Below are positions 17,300 to 26,800 of a stretch of 64,000 nucleotides of DNA, one piece after another; within the stretch, counting starts at the first letter, position 1; every line of letters begins with the position of its first letter. The DNA is taken from assembly GCF_024345795.1 (NCBI RefSeq), contig NZ_JAGQBU010000003.1, forward strand, positions 62,001 through 126,000. The letters are read 5' to 3'. Made by a program: the position numbers and the translations under genes. Below the pieces are notes generated by a model that had not been told where the DNA came from, searched no databases, and saw only the letters and a list, made by a program, of their open reading frames with translations. The stretch comes from Synechococcus sp. J7-Johnson (GTDB lineage: Bacteria; Cyanobacteriota; Cyanobacteriia; PCC-6307; Cyanobiaceae).

Positions 17300-17665
17300 T
17301 CAGCGCATCTCGATGGCGTTGAGGCGCTCGCGGAAGCTGGCGGAGGCCGAGCCCCCTTCTGAGCCGGCGCTGGCCGGAGGCAGGTTGGGTGCCGGCGCTG
17401 GACCCGCATAGCGCCGGGCACGGCCATAAACCTGGGGCCGCACATCCACGGCACGCACCAGGGTGCCGGTGCGTGAACGACCGCCTCCGTCACTGTCGCC
17501 GGGTTCCTCCCGGTTGAGGGGGCTGGCTTTCAGCTCGCTGCGCAGCTGGTTGAGCAGGCGGAAGTGGCCGGTGTTGTTGTATTTGCGAAGCAGGACAGGG
17601 TCCCAGGACATCAGGTCAAGGCTGTGGAACGGGGGCGGGGCATCAGCCGTCGTCGCCTCCTTCAT
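17300..17665 (-). CDS. Conserved small protein of unknown function
   Basis: About 121 aa from the ATG at 17665. I do not recognise a named family. The N-terminal half holds SLDLMSWDPVLLRKYNNTGH and RLLNQLRSELKASPL, a compact helical-looking segment that looks like the conserved core. The C-terminal half is low-complexity, rich in Gly, Pro, Ala and Ser, and ends SFRERLNAIEMR. There is no signal peptide or membrane span. A later start at the MSWDP methionine is possible. It is divergent from the peroxiredoxin gene with 114 bases between, and that spacer carries a -10-like TAAATT at 17697-17702. Confidence 0.6.
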   Translation of the reverse strand: MKEATTADAPPPFHSLDLMSWDPVLLRKYNNTGHFRLLNQLRSELKASPLNREEPGDSDGGGRSRTGTLVRAVDVRPQVYGRARRYAGPAPAPNLPPASAGSEGGSASASFRERLNAIEMR

Positions 17666-17696
17666 CGTAAGGGCCGCTCTTGCCAGGGTTCCGTGA

Positions 17697-17702
17697 TAAA
17701 TT
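17697..17702 (+). promoter_or_regulatory. Candidate -10 element of the peroxiredoxin gene
   Basis: TAAATT sits 78 bases before the peroxiredoxin start in the divergent spacer, within a locally AT-rich patch. A TTGCCA at 17680-17685 is too close to be its -35. Confidence 0.3.
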
Positions 17703-17779
17703 GTTGCGGTCGCAAGTGGTAGTCGGTCCGAGTTCGGACTGAGTTCCCTGCTTTCCCGTTCGTCACCCACTTTTCAAGC

Positions 17780-18370
17780 ATGTCCCGGCTCGTCGGTCTG
17801 CAGGCCCCTGAATTCACAGCCACCGCAGTGGTGGATCAGGAGTTCCAGACGGTCACCCTCTCCCAGTACCGCGGCAAGTACGTGGTGCTGTTCTTCTACC
17901 CGCTCGATTTCACTTTCGTCTGCCCCACGGAGATCACCGCCTTCAGCGACCGCTACGGCGATTTCTCCAGCCGCAACACCGAGGTGCTGGGCGTGTCGGT
18001 GGACAGCCAGTTCTCCCACCTGGCCTGGATCCAGACGGATCGGAAGCAGGGTGGCATCGGCGACATCGCCTATCCGCTGGTGGCTGACCTCAAGAAAGAG
18101 ATCGCTTCCGCCTACAACGTGCTCGATGAAGATGCCGGCGTGGCCCTGCGCGGCCTGTTCATCATCGATCCCGAGGGTGTGATCCAGCACGCCACCATCA
18201 ACAACCTGGCGGTGGGCCGCAACGTTGATGAGACCCTGCGGGTTCTACAGGCCTTCCAGCATGTCAAGGCCAACCCCGATGAGGTCTGCCCCGCCAACTG
18301 GACACCGGGCGAGAAGACCATGAACCCTGATCCCGTCGGCAGCAAGGAGTTCTTCGCCGCGGTCAACTGA
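17780..18370 (+). CDS. Typical 2-Cys peroxiredoxin
   Basis: 196 aa, full length. It reduces hydrogen peroxide and organic peroxides using thioredoxin. The peroxidatic cysteine (Cys48) is in FTFVCPTEI and the resolving cysteine (Cys170) is in [21 protein letters not shown] and the YF-type C-terminal tail (KEFFAAVN rather than YF) are both visible, and the former is the GGLG-like motif linked to overoxidation sensitivity in eukaryotic enzymes. Chloroplast and cyanobacterial 2-Cys Prx protects the photosynthetic apparatus. It is monocistronic, ending in a strong intrinsic terminator. Confidence 0.95.
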   Translation: MSRLVGLQAPEFTATAVVDQEFQTVTLSQYRGKYVVLFFYPLDFTFVCPTEITAFSDRYGDFSSRNTEVLGVSVDSQFSHLAWIQTDRKQGGIGDIAYPLVADLKKEIASAYNVLDEDAGVALRGLFIIDPEGVIQHATINNLAVGRNVDETLRVLQAFQHVKANPDEVCPANWTPGEKTMNPDPVGSKEFFAAVN

Positions 18371-18400
18371 TCAATCTGCCTTCGGGCACCGGATGCAGGG

Positions 18401-18425
18401 AAGGGGGCCAGTGGCCCCTTTTTTT
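18401..18425 (+). terminator. Intrinsic terminator of the peroxiredoxin gene
   Basis: GGGGCC-AGT-GGCCCC (18404-18418) is followed directly by seven T. It starts about 30 bases after the stop and shields the convergent purS-purQ unit. Confidence 0.85.
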
Positions 18426-18445
18426 GCGCTCTGATCGGGGAGCGT

Positions 18446-19099
18446 TCAGCCCAGCAGGCTGGCGAACAGCCGCTGACCATCGAGGCCGCCGGTGCGGGGG
18501 TCGCAGGCCCGCTCCGGGTGGGGCATCAGTCCGAGCACGTTTCCGGCCGGATTACATAACCCAGCCACATCGCCCACGGAGCCGTTGGGATTGTTCTGGT
18601 AGCGCAGGACCACCTGGCCGGACTGCTCCATGGCCTCGAGGGTGGACGGCTCGCACTGATAGCGCCCTTCGCCATTGGCAATCGGCAGGTTGATCTCTTC
18701 GTCCTCCCCGTAGCCTGAGAGCCAGAGGCAGCTGCCAGGGCGCACCGTCAGGGCGGTGGGCTCACAGATGAAGTGGAGACGGCTGTTGCGGGTAAGGGCA
18801 CCGGGGAGCAGGCCGAGTTCGGTGAGCATCTGGAAGCCATTGCAGATCCCCAGCACCGGGCCACCCCTGGCGGCAAACTCCGCCACTTCCTCCAGCACCG
18901 GAGCGAAACGGGCGATCGCGCCGCAGCGGAGGTAGTCGCCATAGCTGAAGCCGCCGGGCAACACCACGGCATCCAGGCCGTTCAGGTCGCGCTCCTCATG
19001 CCAGAGGAAGCGGGTCGGAATTCCCAGGCAGCCCTCGGCCGCCCAGCCCACGTCCCGGTCGCAGTTGGAGCCGGGGAACACCACCACACCGATCGTCAT
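18446..19099 (-). CDS. purQ: Phosphoribosylformylglycinamidine synthase subunit PurQ
   Basis: 217 aa. It is the glutaminase subunit that feeds ammonia to PurL in the fourth step of purine synthesis. The class I glutamine amidotransferase nucleophile is Cys86 in [12 protein letters not shown], with the N-terminal [12 protein letters not shown] motif and a C-terminal [11 protein letters not shown] holding the catalytic His and Glu. The ATG overlaps the purS TGA (ATGA), as expected for subunits made in fixed ratio. purL is not in the window. Confidence 0.96.
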   Translation of the reverse strand: MTIGVVVFPGSNCDRDVGWAAEGCLGIPTRFLWHEERDLNGLDAVVLPGGFSYGDYLRCGAIARFAPVLEEVAEFAARGGPVLGICNGFQMLTELGLLPGALTRNSRLHFICEPTALTVRPGSCLWLSGYGEDEEINLPIANGEGRYQCEPSTLEAMEQSGQVVLRYQNNPNGSVGDVAGLCNPAGNVLGLMPHPERACDPRTGGLDGQRLFASLLG

Positions 19100-19377
19100 G
19101 CCGGCAGGTCCGCTCCGTTGGCGGCGATCTCGTGGAGTTCCAGTTCCCAGTTCTCGATCACGGGATTGGCCAGCAGCCGGTCGCTGAGCAACTCCACTCG
19201 CGAGCGGGCGGTGTCGGCATCGGGAGCTTCGATCTCCAGCTCCACCGCCTTGCCGATGCGCAGTCGGCTGACCCCCTCCACCCCCAGGCGGCTGGTGGCG
19301 GCGCGGGTGGCCTCACCGGCTGGATCGAGAACCGAGGGCCTCAGGGAGACCAGCACACGGGCGTGAAAGCGGGGCAC
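19096..19377 (-). CDS. purS: Phosphoribosylformylglycinamidine synthase subunit PurS
   Basis: 93 aa from a GTG at 19377. PurS is the small structural subunit of the three-part FGAM synthase. The chain [20 protein letters not shown]...[19 protein letters not shown] matches PurS throughout (VxLKxxVLDPxGxAV, RxGKxxEL). No ATG exists near the conserved N-terminus; the GTG gives [12 protein letters not shown], which fits the family length. It overlaps purQ by four bases. Confidence 0.88.
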   Translation of the reverse strand: MPRFHARVLVSLRPSVLDPAGEATRAATSRLGVEGVSRLRIGKAVELEIEAPDADTARSRVELLSDRLLANPVIENWELELHEIAANGADLPA

Positions 19378-19475
19378 CAGGCAGCCGGAGCGTTTGTTAA
19401 ATCTTGGCAGCCCATGTTCCCCCTTCGCCAGGGCCAGATCCAGCTTGAAAGGGTGAGACGGAGGAGACCCCAGCC

Positions 19476-19817
19476 ATGCACGGCCCATCTCCGGCGCTGA
19501 CCATGGCGGCTGCCCTGGTGGCAGTGCTGGGCTGGGTCTGGCAACCGGCGCTGGGGGCCGAGCCACCGACCTACACGGTCGAATGCCGCCTGGAGAACGG
19601 CCCCTGGCACCCCTGCGTGATGACGGTGCAAGCGGTGGGGGAGCGATGGCAGATCGACCTTGATGGCCTGCGGGTCCTGTTCCGCCACGACGGGCGCGGC
19701 ACCGTCGAGATGAGTCGTTCCAGCGGTCCCTGGCAGCCGGTGAGCGGCCGCTGGCAGGAGGACCATGCCCTCTGCTGGGACGGGATCTGTGCCAAGGGGG
19801 CCTTTCCGCTGGATTGA
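19476..19817 (+). CDS. Small secreted protein with four cysteines, unknown function
   Basis: 113 aa. A clear signal peptide (residues 1-28, ending PALGA before EPPTY) leads to a short mature domain of about 85 aa. Four cysteines (Cys37, Cys47, Cys100, Cys105) could make two disulfides in the periplasm or lumen. Tryptophans are frequent in GPWHP, ERWQI, GPWQP and GRWQE. I do not recognise a named family. It lies divergent from purS, and its stop is 8 bases from the convergent cobW stop. Confidence 0.65.
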   Translation: MHGPSPALTMAAALVAVLGWVWQPALGAEPPTYTVECRLENGPWHPCVMTVQAVGERWQIDLDGLRVLFRHDGRGTVEMSRSSGPWQPVSGRWQEDHALCWDGICAKGAFPLD

Positions 19818-19825
19818 GGGCCGTT

Positions 19826-20911
19826 TCAGGCCAGTGGGCTGAGAGCCGCGCTGCCCAGGACCTGCTCCAGCCGGGCTTTGTCGAGGCGCAGGCCCAGCAC
19901 CACCAGCTCCAGGCCAGGGCTTGCTGCGGCATTGGGCTCGACGGGCTGACGGTCGTACCAGCTGTCGAGCCGTGGACCGACCGCCTGGATCTGCAGGGGC
20001 CTTGGCTTGCCGCTCTGGTGCAACCAGCCCTTTAGCCGCAGAATTCCCTGCTCCACGATCTGCTCGATCAACAGGCGTTCCAGGGCCTGGCGGTCGAAGT
20101 GGCCGGGCAGCTTCAGAGCCAGTGACTGCATCGGCACATGGCTGTGGTCATGGCCGTGATGATCTTCGTGGAGTGGCCTGGCCGGCTCAACCCTCTCCAG
20201 GCCCAGCATCAGCTCGGCAGGCACCTCGCCACGGACCATGGGCAGCACCTGAACTCCGCGGCGGCAGAGCGGCGCCAGCTTTTGCTGGATGGCCGCGCTC
20301 TGGGCGGCATCGAGTCGATCGGCCCGGCTCATCAGCACCAGATCGGCCGCCGCCAGCTGGTCGCGGAAGAGATCTTCAAGGTCGCTGAGGTGGTCGAGGC
20401 TGGGGTCCGCCGCCCGCTGGCGTTCCAGGGCAGCCGGATCGCCCACCACGCTGCCCTGGGCGAGGGCTTCGCCATCGACCACCGCCACTACGCCATTGAC
20501 GCGGGTGCGGGTGCGGATCTCCGGCCACTGAAAGGCCTGGACCAGCGGTTCGGGCAGGGCCAGACCGCTGGTTTCGACCACGATGCCGTCGAGGCGATCG
20601 GCCTTGGCCAGCAGGATCTGCATGGTGGGCAGGAACTCGTCCTGGACGGTGCAGCAGAGGCAGCCATTGGCCAGCTCCACCAGCCGACCCTCCAGCTCGT
20701 CTTCGGGGCAGAAGCCGCAGCTGCGCAGCAGGGATCCATCAATGCCCACTTCGCCGAACTCGTTCACCAGGACCGCCAGGCGCTGACCACTGTTGAGCAG
20801 CAGATGGCGCAGCAGAGTGGTCTTGCCGGCGCCCAGAAATCCAGTCACGACGGTGACCGGCAGCCTCCGGTTGGCGAGCGGCGCCAGCGGGGCTGAGGTT
20901 GGAACTGCCAT
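19826..20911 (-). CDS. cobW: CobW/ZNG1-type G3E GTPase metallochaperone
   Basis: 361 aa. The N-terminal GTPase has a P-loop GFLGAGKTT (residues 24-32), the metal-binding GCLCC motif (83-87), a switch VVETSGLALP and the SRADRLD base-recognition motif. A His-rich patch HEDHHGHDHSH (248-258) and a C-terminal CobW_C domain follow. G3E proteins deliver Co, Zn or other metals to target enzymes using GTP. It starts 2 bases after the hupE stop and shares the cobalamin riboswitch upstream of hupE, which favours a cobalt role here over zinc. Confidence 0.88.
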   Translation of the reverse strand: MAVPTSAPLAPLANRRLPVTVVTGFLGAGKTTLLRHLLLNSGQRLAVLVNEFGEVGIDGSLLRSCGFCPEDELEGRLVELANGCLCCTVQDEFLPTMQILLAKADRLDGIVVETSGLALPEPLVQAFQWPEIRTRTRVNGVVAVVDGEALAQGSVVGDPAALERQRAADPSLDHLSDLEDLFRDQLAAADLVLMSRADRLDAAQSAAIQQKLAPLCRRGVQVLPMVRGEVPAELMLGLERVEPARPLHEDHHGHDHSHVPMQSLALKLPGHFDRQALERLLIEQIVEQGILRLKGWLHQSGKPRPLQIQAVGPRLDSWYDRQPVEPNAAASPGLELVVLGLRLDKARLEQVLGSAALSPLA

Positions 20912-20913
20912 CG

Positions 20914-21624
20914 TCAGGGCACCAGCTGAGTCCAGGCGAACGTGGCGCCGATACCGATCAGCAGCCCCGCCAGCAAGCGCAGGTTGGCGGCTTGAAGCCC
21001 CCGGGCCCAGGAGCGCACCAGGGTGACGGCTGTGATCAGCAGAGCCCCTTGGCTGAGCAGCAGGCCAAGCAGGTAAACCATCTGGGCCGAGATCGACCAG
21101 CCGAGCACCGGCTGGCTCAGCACGCTGCCGTGCAGGGCGATGGCGGGCAGCAGGATCCAGCGGGGCCAGCGGCCGAGCACCACCAGACCGGTGGCCACGA
21201 GTGAAAGAGCCACCAGCAGCTCGCTGCCGGGCAGCACCGGCAGCACCAGGCCGAGGGCGGTGGAGCCCAGGCCGATCGTCAGCAGGGCAATCACCCAGCG
21301 CAGCGGTTGCTGCAGCCCCACCAGCCCCAGGCTGAGCAGGAACAGCAGATGGTCAGGACCGAGCAGGGGATGGCCGAGTCCACTGAGGAAACCAGCCAAG
21401 GCCCCTTCCCTCAGCCCGAAAACCTCCATCAGATGGTGGGCCGAAGCCGGAGCCGTCAACAGCGAAACCAACAGCAGAGGCACCAGTCCCACCAGGGCGA
21501 TGGGTCCTGCAGTGATGCGCCGGGAGCCGGAGGTGGCAGAGGTGGATTGGGGAAATCGGTGAGCGAGCTGGGTTGGCCGTGCTGGCTGCCGCAGCCGAGC
21601 CGGATCCCCTGATAGGGAAGTCAT
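20914..21624 (-). CDS. hupE: HupE/UreJ-family metal permease, probable cobalt importer
   Basis: 236 aa. HupE/UreJ proteins import Ni or Co. After a long basic N-terminus and a signal-like hydrophobic span ending PASAHH, the chain has about six membrane segments. The signature HPLLGPDHLLF near residue 85 (HPxxGxDH) is intact, and the mature N-terminus begins with HH, as in HupE. The start ATG at 21622-21624 lies 8 bases beyond a complete cobalamin riboswitch, so uptake of cobalt (the B12 metal) is more likely than nickel. It is directly followed by cobW. Confidence 0.85.
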   Translation of the reverse strand: MTSLSGDPARLRQPARPTQLAHRFPQSTSATSGSRRITAGPIALVGLVPLLLVSLLTAPASAHHLMEVFGLREGALAGFLSGLGHPLLGPDHLLFLLSLGLVGLQQPLRWVIALLTIGLGSTALGLVLPVLPGSELLVALSLVATGLVVLGRWPRWILLPAIALHGSVLSQPVLGWSISAQMVYLLGLLLSQGALLITAVTLVRSWARGLQAANLRLLAGLLIGIGATFAWTQLVP

Positions 21625-21631
21625 GGTCTGG

Positions 21632-21797
21632 AAATCCGGTCCGCGCCGGCATGAGAGGGAGCACCGGCGGGTGTTCTGACTGGCTCGTGCGGCGGCGATT
21701 GACCGGAGCACGGGCTGCACAGCTGCGGGACAGCGCCGGATTTGCACCGGACTTTCCCCCTTGCCCCCGGTGGCTGATCCCCACCGGAACCGGATTC
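21632..21797 (-). ncRNA. Cobalamin (AdoCbl-type) riboswitch upstream of hupE-cobW
   Basis: Read leftward, the conserved blocks appear in order: a GGGGAAAG-type box, GGTGCAAATCCGGCGCTG, CCCGCAGCTGTG, then AGCCAGTCAGAACACCCGCC at about 21666-21686. The closing helix P1 is AATCCGGT (21789-21796) with ACCGGATT (21633-21640), 8 perfect pairs. The 3' strand of P1 ends 8 bases before the hupE ATG and no purine-rich ribosome site is free, so ligand binding should mask the translation start. The 5' edge is only about 5 bases after the stop of the upstream pentapeptide gene. Confidence 0.93.
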
Positions 21798-21802
21798 AGA
21801 TG

Positions 21803-22360
21803 CTACCGGCAGCCCAGGCTTTCGACCGTGGAGGCCCCGGTGGTGGGGTTGAAGCCATCGGCGCGGGAACAGAGGGCCTTGAGCTGGGAGAGGTCCAGGA
21901 CAGCGTCGCTGAAATCAGCTCCCTCGATCTGTGCGCCTGTGAAGCGGCTCTGCATGAGCATGGCGTTACGCAGCACGGCTCCGCTCAGATCGGCCCCGTC
22001 GAAGCGGGTGGCGAAGGCCACGGCGTCTTCGAGGTTGGCCCCGCTCAGATTGCTGTTGGTGAGGTCGCTGGAGTTGAACACGGCCCCGCGCAGATCGCTG
22101 CCGCTGAGGTCGAAGCCGCTCATCGAGGCTTTGAGGAACTCCTGCTGGTGCAGGTCACGGCCATGCATGTCGGGCTGCAGATCCTGCAGGGACCGCTGGC
22201 CCCGCAGCTCCGGTGCTGTGATCGCCGAGGCACTCCCCACCCCCACGAGCAGCGAGCTGCCCACCAGCATGATCAGGCCCGCAAGCAGCGAAAACCAACG
22301 CCGGAGGACGCGGCGCCGACGAGACGGGTGAGGCCTTGAAACCCGAAGAGCAGACGGCAA
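21803..22360 (-). CDS. Pentapeptide-repeat protein, probably lumenal
   Basis: About 185 aa. A twin-basic-rich N-terminus (SRRRRVLRRW) and a hydrophobic segment (FSLLAGLIMLVGSSLLVG) end in SASAITA, a likely signal cleavage site. The mature part has A(D/N)LxG-type pentapeptide units: FDLSGSDLRGAVFNSSDLTNSNLSG and following, which fold into a right-handed beta-helix. Cyanobacterial proteins of this layout lie in the thylakoid lumen; function is unknown. The start is uncertain: a TTG at 22360 gives a tidy signal peptide, while ATGs at 22396 and 22402 would overlap the divergent upp start. Confidence 0.75.
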   Translation of the reverse strand: MPSALRVSRPHPSRRRRVLRRWFSLLAGLIMLVGSSLLVGVGSASAITAPELRGQRSLQDLQPDMHGRDLHQQEFLKASMSGFDLSGSDLRGAVFNSSDLTNSNLSGANLEDAVAFATRFDGADLSGAVLRNAMLMQSRFTGAQIEGADFSDAVLDLSQLKALCSRADGFNPTTGASTVESLGCR

Positions 22361-22394
22361 AGCGCACGTAGCGTGACAGCTCAAGCTATGGCAC

Positions 22395-23078
22395 ATGACC
22401 ATGTCGTTGCGGGTGGTTGTTCCACCCCATCCCCTGATCGCCCACTGGCTGACCGTGCTGCGGGATCGGGAGACCCCCTCGCCGCTGTTCGCCACCGCCA
22501 TGACCGAGCTGGGCCGCTGGCTCACCTACGAAGCTGTGCGCGACTGGTTGCCCCAGCTATCCCTGCAGGTACAGACCCCCCTGGCTGTCACGGAGGGGAT
22601 GGTGGTTGACCCGTCAGTGCCGGTGCTGGCGGTGCCGGTGCTGCGCGCTGGGCTGGGGCTCTGGGCCGGTGCCCAGACGGTGTTGCCCTCCGCCCGGGTG
22701 GCCCATATCGGTCTGGTGCGGGATGAGCGCACGGGCGAAGCTCACTGCTACCTCGACACGCTGCCGGAGCGCATCGGCGAGCGGGTGGGGGTGATGGTCT
22801 TCGACCCGATGCTGGCCACTGGCGGCAGCCTGATCCAGGTGCTGGAGCGCCTGGAGGCCCTGGGAGTGAGCGGGCAGCGCCTGCGGGTGGTCACAGCCCT
22901 GGCGGCCAGTCCCGGGCTGGGGGCACTTGGCAAGCGCTTCCCGGATCTCACGGTGTACACCGCCTGCATCGATCCCGAGCTGGATGAGGCCTTTCGCATC
23001 GTTCCCGGCCTGGGGGATGCCGGTGATCGGCTCCATGGCTCCCAGTCACCTGTGTTTCCAGAAGAAGCTCAGCCCTAG
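22395..23078 (+). CDS. upp: Uracil phosphoribosyltransferase
   Basis: 227 aa (225 if the second ATG at 22401 is used). It salvages uracil to UMP with PRPP. The PRPP-binding loop is seen in [14 protein letters not shown], the flexible N-terminal region in [13 protein letters not shown], and the uracil site in GLGDAGDR near the C-terminus. Length and order of motifs match Upp. It is divergent from the pentapeptide gene, and aroA begins 37 bases after its stop. Confidence 0.94.
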   Translation: MTMSLRVVVPPHPLIAHWLTVLRDRETPSPLFATAMTELGRWLTYEAVRDWLPQLSLQVQTPLAVTEGMVVDPSVPVLAVPVLRAGLGLWAGAQTVLPSARVAHIGLVRDERTGEAHCYLDTLPERIGERVGVMVFDPMLATGGSLIQVLERLEALGVSGQRLRVVTALAASPGLGALGKRFPDLTVYTACIDPELDEAFRIVPGLGDAGDRLHGSQSPVFPEEAQP

Positions 23079-23115
23079 GCTCGCCCGATTCCCGTTCCAT
23101 CCCACTCCCGATCGC

Positions 23116-24480
23116 ATGGCCGTTGCCCCCGCCTCCGGTAGCCCCCTGACCCTGGGCTCCACCGCCGGCGCTGGCCGGGGGCGCAGCCTGCGCGGCACGG
23201 TGCGGGTGCCGGGTGACAAATCGATTTCCCACCGGGCCCTGCTCTTCGGTGCCATCGCCGAAGGCGAAACCCGTATCGAGGGTCTGCTGCCCGCCGAGGA
23301 TCCCCTCAGCACAGCGGCCTGCCTGCGGGCCATGGGGGTCACGATCAGCCCGATCCATGCCGGCGAACCGGTGCTGGTGCAGGGGGTCGGCCTTGATGGC
23401 CTGATGGAGCCCGACGACGTGCTCGACTGCGGCAATTCCGGCACCACCATGCGCCTCATGCTGGGGCTGCTGGCGGGCCGCAGCGGCCGTCATTTCGTGC
23501 TCAATGGCGATGCATCCCTGCGCGGGCGGCCCATGGCCCGGGTGAGCCAGCCGTTGGCCGGCATGGGGGCCATGATCCGTGGCCGGGCGGGGGGCAACCT
23601 CGCTCCGCTGGCGATCGAAGGCTGCCAGCTCCATGGCGCCATGATCGGCACCCCCGTGGCCTCGGCCCAGGTGAAATCCGCACTGCTGCTGGCAGCTCTC
23701 ACGGCCAGTGGCTCCACCACCGTGATCGAGCCGGCCCGTTCCCGCGATCACACTGAGCGCATGCTCCGTGCCTTTGGTGCCGATCTCGAGGTCGGTGGCG
23801 ACATGGGCCGCATGATCTGTCTTCATCCCGGGGCCAGCCTGCGCGGTCTGCCGGTGGTGGTGCCGGGAGATATCAGCTCGGCGGCCTTCTGGCTGGTGGC
23901 CGCCGCCATCACCCCCGGGGCCGAGATCACCGTCCAGAACGTGGGCCTCAACCCCACCCGCACCGGCATCCTCGAGGCGCTGGAGCAGATGGAAGCCAGG
24001 CTGGAGGTGCTCAATCCGCGCGATGTGGCCGGTGAGCCGGTGGGGGACGTGCGCGTCAGCCATGGCCCGCTGAAGGCGTTCGAGATCGGTGGCGATCTCA
24101 TCCCTCGGCTGGTGGATGAGATCCCGATCCTGGCGGTGGCGGCCTGTTGCGCCGAGGGGGTGAGTCGAATCCGGGATGCAGAGGAACTGCGCGTCAAGGA
24201 AACGGACCGCCTGGCCGTGATGGCCCGCCAGCTGAGGCTGCTGGGAGCAAGCCTGGAGGAGACCGGCGACGGCCTGGTGATCGAGGGTGGCCGCCCGCTC
24301 CATGGCGCCGAGGTTGACAGCGAAACCGATCACCGGGTGGCCATGAGCCTGGGGGTGGCGGCCCAGGTGGCCGGCGGCACCACCCGGCTGCACCGCAGCG
24401 AGGCGGCGGCGGTGTCCTATCCAGGCTTCTGGGAGGATCTGGCGCGCCTGCAGGCTGAACCCAGTGGCCAGGGTGGGTGA
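23116..24480 (+). CDS. aroA: 3-phosphoshikimate 1-carboxyvinyltransferase (EPSP synthase)
   Basis: 454 aa. It makes EPSP in the shikimate pathway. The N-terminal signature [20 protein letters not shown] is complete, followed by [19 protein letters not shown] and the C-terminal signature [10 protein letters not shown]. The segment with Ala in the glyphosate-contacting GNSGTT/GNAGTA position reads GNSGTT, which places it with the class II-like enzymes. The ATG at 23116 is used; the open frame to 22927 overlaps upp. Its stop overlaps the GTG of the next gene (GTGA). Confidence 0.95.
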   Translation: MAVAPASGSPLTLGSTAGAGRGRSLRGTVRVPGDKSISHRALLFGAIAEGETRIEGLLPAEDPLSTAACLRAMGVTISPIHAGEPVLVQGVGLDGLMEPDDVLDCGNSGTTMRLMLGLLAGRSGRHFVLNGDASLRGRPMARVSQPLAGMGAMIRGRAGGNLAPLAIEGCQLHGAMIGTPVASAQVKSALLLAALTASGSTTVIEPARSRDHTERMLRAFGADLEVGGDMGRMICLHPGASLRGLPVVVPGDISSAAFWLVAAAITPGAEITVQNVGLNPTRTGILEALEQMEARLEVLNPRDVAGEPVGDVRVSHGPLKAFEIGGDLIPRLVDEIPILAVAACCAEGVSRIRDAEELRVKETDRLAVMARQLRLLGASLEETGDGLVIEGGRPLHGAEVDSETDHRVAMSLGVAAQVAGGTTRLHRSEAAAVSYPGFWEDLARLQAEPSGQGG

Positions 24481-25418
24481 ACCCCGGGGTTCCTGTGGCG
24501 GCCCATCTCAGCCCCCGCGTCACCGAGGACGGCAGCTTCAGCCTGCACAGCGCTGAGTTCGGCGAGGGTTTTCACTGCCGCAGTGGCGCCCTGCTCGAGG
24601 CGCGGCGCACCTATGTGCAGCCGGCCCAGCTGCAGCGCTTCAGCGCCGGGGAGGAGCTCCTGGTGGTGGATGTCTGCGTGGGGCTGGGCACCAACAGCGC
24701 CGCCCTGCTTGAAGCGGCGGCCCCCCTGGGGCTTCGCCTGCGCTGGTTCGGCCTGGAGATCGATCCGGCCCCCCTGGCCCTGGCCCTGGCTGAGCCCTCC
24801 TTCCGCCGGCAGTGGCAGCCAGCGCTCGGGTTGGATCTGCTCCAGCAGCTGCGGGACACCAGCCAGTGGCTGAGCCCCCACGGCTGGGGGCAGATGTGCT
24901 GGGGCGATGCCCGCCAGCAGATCGATTTGGTGTTGCTCCAGGCCGCTGGGCGCTGCGATCTGGTGCTGCTCGATGCCTTTTCGCCGCGCCATTGCCCCCA
25001 GCTCTGGAGCCAGGAGTTCCTGGCTGCGCTGGTTGCGCTGCTGGCCCCCCGGGGGCGTCTGCTCACCTACTGCTCGGCCGCCGCCCCACGCCGCAGCCTG
25101 GTGGAGGCCGGCCTGCAGCTGGCGGCGCTGCGTTCCGAAGATGGTGCAGCCGCTGCCCAGGGCGGTCCCGGTCAGGTCTGGAGCCATGGCACGGTGGCGG
25201 CCCCGGCTCTGGAGGCGTCTTCGCCCTGGTGGCGACCCCTTTCGCTGATGGAGCGGGAGCACCTGGCCAGCCGGGCCGGCGAGCCCTACCGCGACCCCGG
25301 TGGACAGGCAGAAAGCTCCGTGATCCTGGACCAGCGCCAGAGGGCCCAGGCCCTCAGTGGGGGGGAGCCTGCCAGTGCCTGGCGGCGGCGCTGGGGGCTG
25401 CATGGAGGAGACCGGTAG
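24477..25418 (+). CDS. MnmC-type methyltransferase domain protein (DUF752)
   Basis: 313 aa. The SAM-binding fold is recognised by [17 protein letters not shown] and [25 protein letters not shown], which match the MnmC methyltransferase domain that completes mnm5 on wobble U34. The FAD-dependent oxidase half of E. coli MnmC is absent, so this is a stand-alone MnmD-like enzyme. The N-terminal stretch LTxDGSxTLxSxxFGExFHS-like ([20 protein letters not shown]) is diagnostic. The GTG start overlaps aroA by four bases. Confidence 0.82.
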   Translation: MNPGVPVAAHLSPRVTEDGSFSLHSAEFGEGFHCRSGALLEARRTYVQPAQLQRFSAGEELLVVDVCVGLGTNSAALLEAAAPLGLRLRWFGLEIDPAPLALALAEPSFRRQWQPALGLDLLQQLRDTSQWLSPHGWGQMCWGDARQQIDLVLLQAAGRCDLVLLDAFSPRHCPQLWSQEFLAALVALLAPRGRLLTYCSAAAPRRSLVEAGLQLAALRSEDGAAAAQGGPGQVWSHGTVAAPALEASSPWWRPLSLMEREHLASRAGEPYRDPGGQAESSVILDQRQRAQALSGGEPASAWRRRWGLHGGDR

Positions 25419-25421
25419 ATT
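25416..25421 (+). promoter_or_regulatory. Candidate -10 element of glmU
   Basis: TAGATT overlaps the stop codon of the preceding methyltransferase gene and lies 27 bases before the glmU ATG. It would let glmU be transcribed apart from aroA. Confidence 0.3.
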
Positions 25422-25447
25422 CCGTGCCCAGCCGCCTTGATCCGCCG

Positions 25448-26800
25448 ATGCTCGCCGTTGCCGTGCTGGCCGCTGGAAAGGGCACTCGGATGAAGAGTGA
25501 ATGGCCCAAGGTGCTGCAATCCCTGGCGGGCTCCACCCTGGTGGAGCGGGTGCTGGCCAGTTGCCGCCACCTCGATCCCCAGCGGCAGGTGTTGATAGTT
25601 GGCCACCATGCCGAGCGGGTGCGCTCGGCCCTGGCCGATCTGGAGGGCCTGGAGTTCGTGCTGCAGGAACCGCAGAACGGCACGGGCCATGCTGTGCAAC
25701 AGCTGCTCGGCCCCCTGGCGGAGTTCGAGGGGGAGCTGCTGGTGCTCAATGGCGATGTGCCACTGCTGCGCCCCGCCACCCTGGAGGCGCTGCTGGAGCG
25801 GCACCGGGCCTCCGGGGCCGCGGTAAGCCTGCTCACGGCCCGGCTGGCTGATCCCAGTGGCTATGGCCGGGTGTTCACCGATGAGCGGGGCCAGGTGGAG
25901 GCGATCGTGGAACACCGTGACTGCAGCAAGGAGCAGCTTCAGAACGATCTCACCAACGCCGGGATCTATTGCTTCAACTGGCGCGCACTGGCCGAGGTGC
26001 TGCCGAAGCTGAGCACCGACAACGACCAGGGGGAGCTCTACCTCACCGACACCGTGGCGCTGCTCAGCCCTGCCGTGCACTTGGAGGTGGCTGACACCGC
26101 CGAAATCGCCGGCATCAACGACCGCCTGCAGCTGGCCCAGTGTGAGGCCGCCCTGCAGGAGCGGCTCCGCCGTCATTGGATGGCGGAGGGGGTGAGCTTC
26201 GTGGACCCCGCCAGCTGCACCCTCAGCGAGGGCACCCGCTTCGGTCGTGACGTGCTCGTTGAGCCCCAGTGCCATTTCCGGGGCAGCACCAGCATCGGCA
26301 GTGGCTGCCGCATCGGCCCCGGTTGCCTGATCGAGGACAGCCAGCTCGATGACGGGGTGGAGGTTCTCTATTCCGTCCTGCGCGACGTGAGCGTGGCCGG
26401 TGGCTGCATGGTGGGCCCCTTCGCCCAGCTCCGTGCAGGCACCCGGCTGGAGAGTGGCTGCCGCATCGGCAATTTCGTTGAGATCAAGAACAGCCATCTG
26501 GCCGCTGGCTGCAAGGCCAACCACCTCAGTTATCTCGGTGACGCCGATCTGGGGGCGGAGGTGAATGTGGGGGCGGGCACGATCACCGCCAACTACGACG
26601 GTGTGCGTAAGCACCGCACAGTGATAGGTGCCGGCAGCAAGACGGGCGCCAACTCGGTGCTGGTGGCACCGATCACGCTGGGGGCCGGCGTGATCGTGGG
26701 GGCGGGCTCCACCCTCACCCGCGACGTGCCGGCTGGTGCCCTGGCCCTGGGCCGCGCCCGTCAGCAGATCAAGCTCGACTGGAGCCCGCCGCAGGGCTGA
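25448..26800 (+). CDS. glmU: Bifunctional UDP-N-acetylglucosamine pyrophosphorylase / GlcN-1-P acetyltransferase
   Basis: 450 aa. It acetylates glucosamine-1-phosphate and makes UDP-GlcNAc for peptidoglycan and LPS. The N-terminal uridyltransferase has [30 protein letters not shown] and LNGDVPLL. The C-terminal left-handed beta-helix has hexapeptide repeats, [14 protein letters not shown] and [19 protein letters not shown], including the acetyltransferase active site. The ATG at 25448 fits the family start exactly. Its last 32 bases overlap the convergent murF. Confidence 0.96.
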   Translation: MLAVAVLAAGKGTRMKSEWPKVLQSLAGSTLVERVLASCRHLDPQRQVLIVGHHAERVRSALADLEGLEFVLQEPQNGTGHAVQQLLGPLAEFEGELLVLNGDVPLLRPATLEALLERHRASGAAVSLLTARLADPSGYGRVFTDERGQVEAIVEHRDCSKEQLQNDLTNAGIYCFNWRALAEVLPKLSTDNDQGELYLTDTVALLSPAVHLEVADTAEIAGINDRLQLAQCEAALQERLRRHWMAEGVSFVDPASCTLSEGTRFGRDVLVEPQCHFRGSTSIGSGCRIGPGCLIEDSQLDDGVEVLYSVLRDVSVAGGCMVGPFAQLRAGTRLESGCRIGNFVEIKNSHLAAGCKANHLSYLGDADLGAEVNVGAGTITANYDGVRKHRTVIGAGSKTGANSVLVAPITLGAGVIVGAGSTLTRDVPAGALALGRARQQIKLDWSPPQG

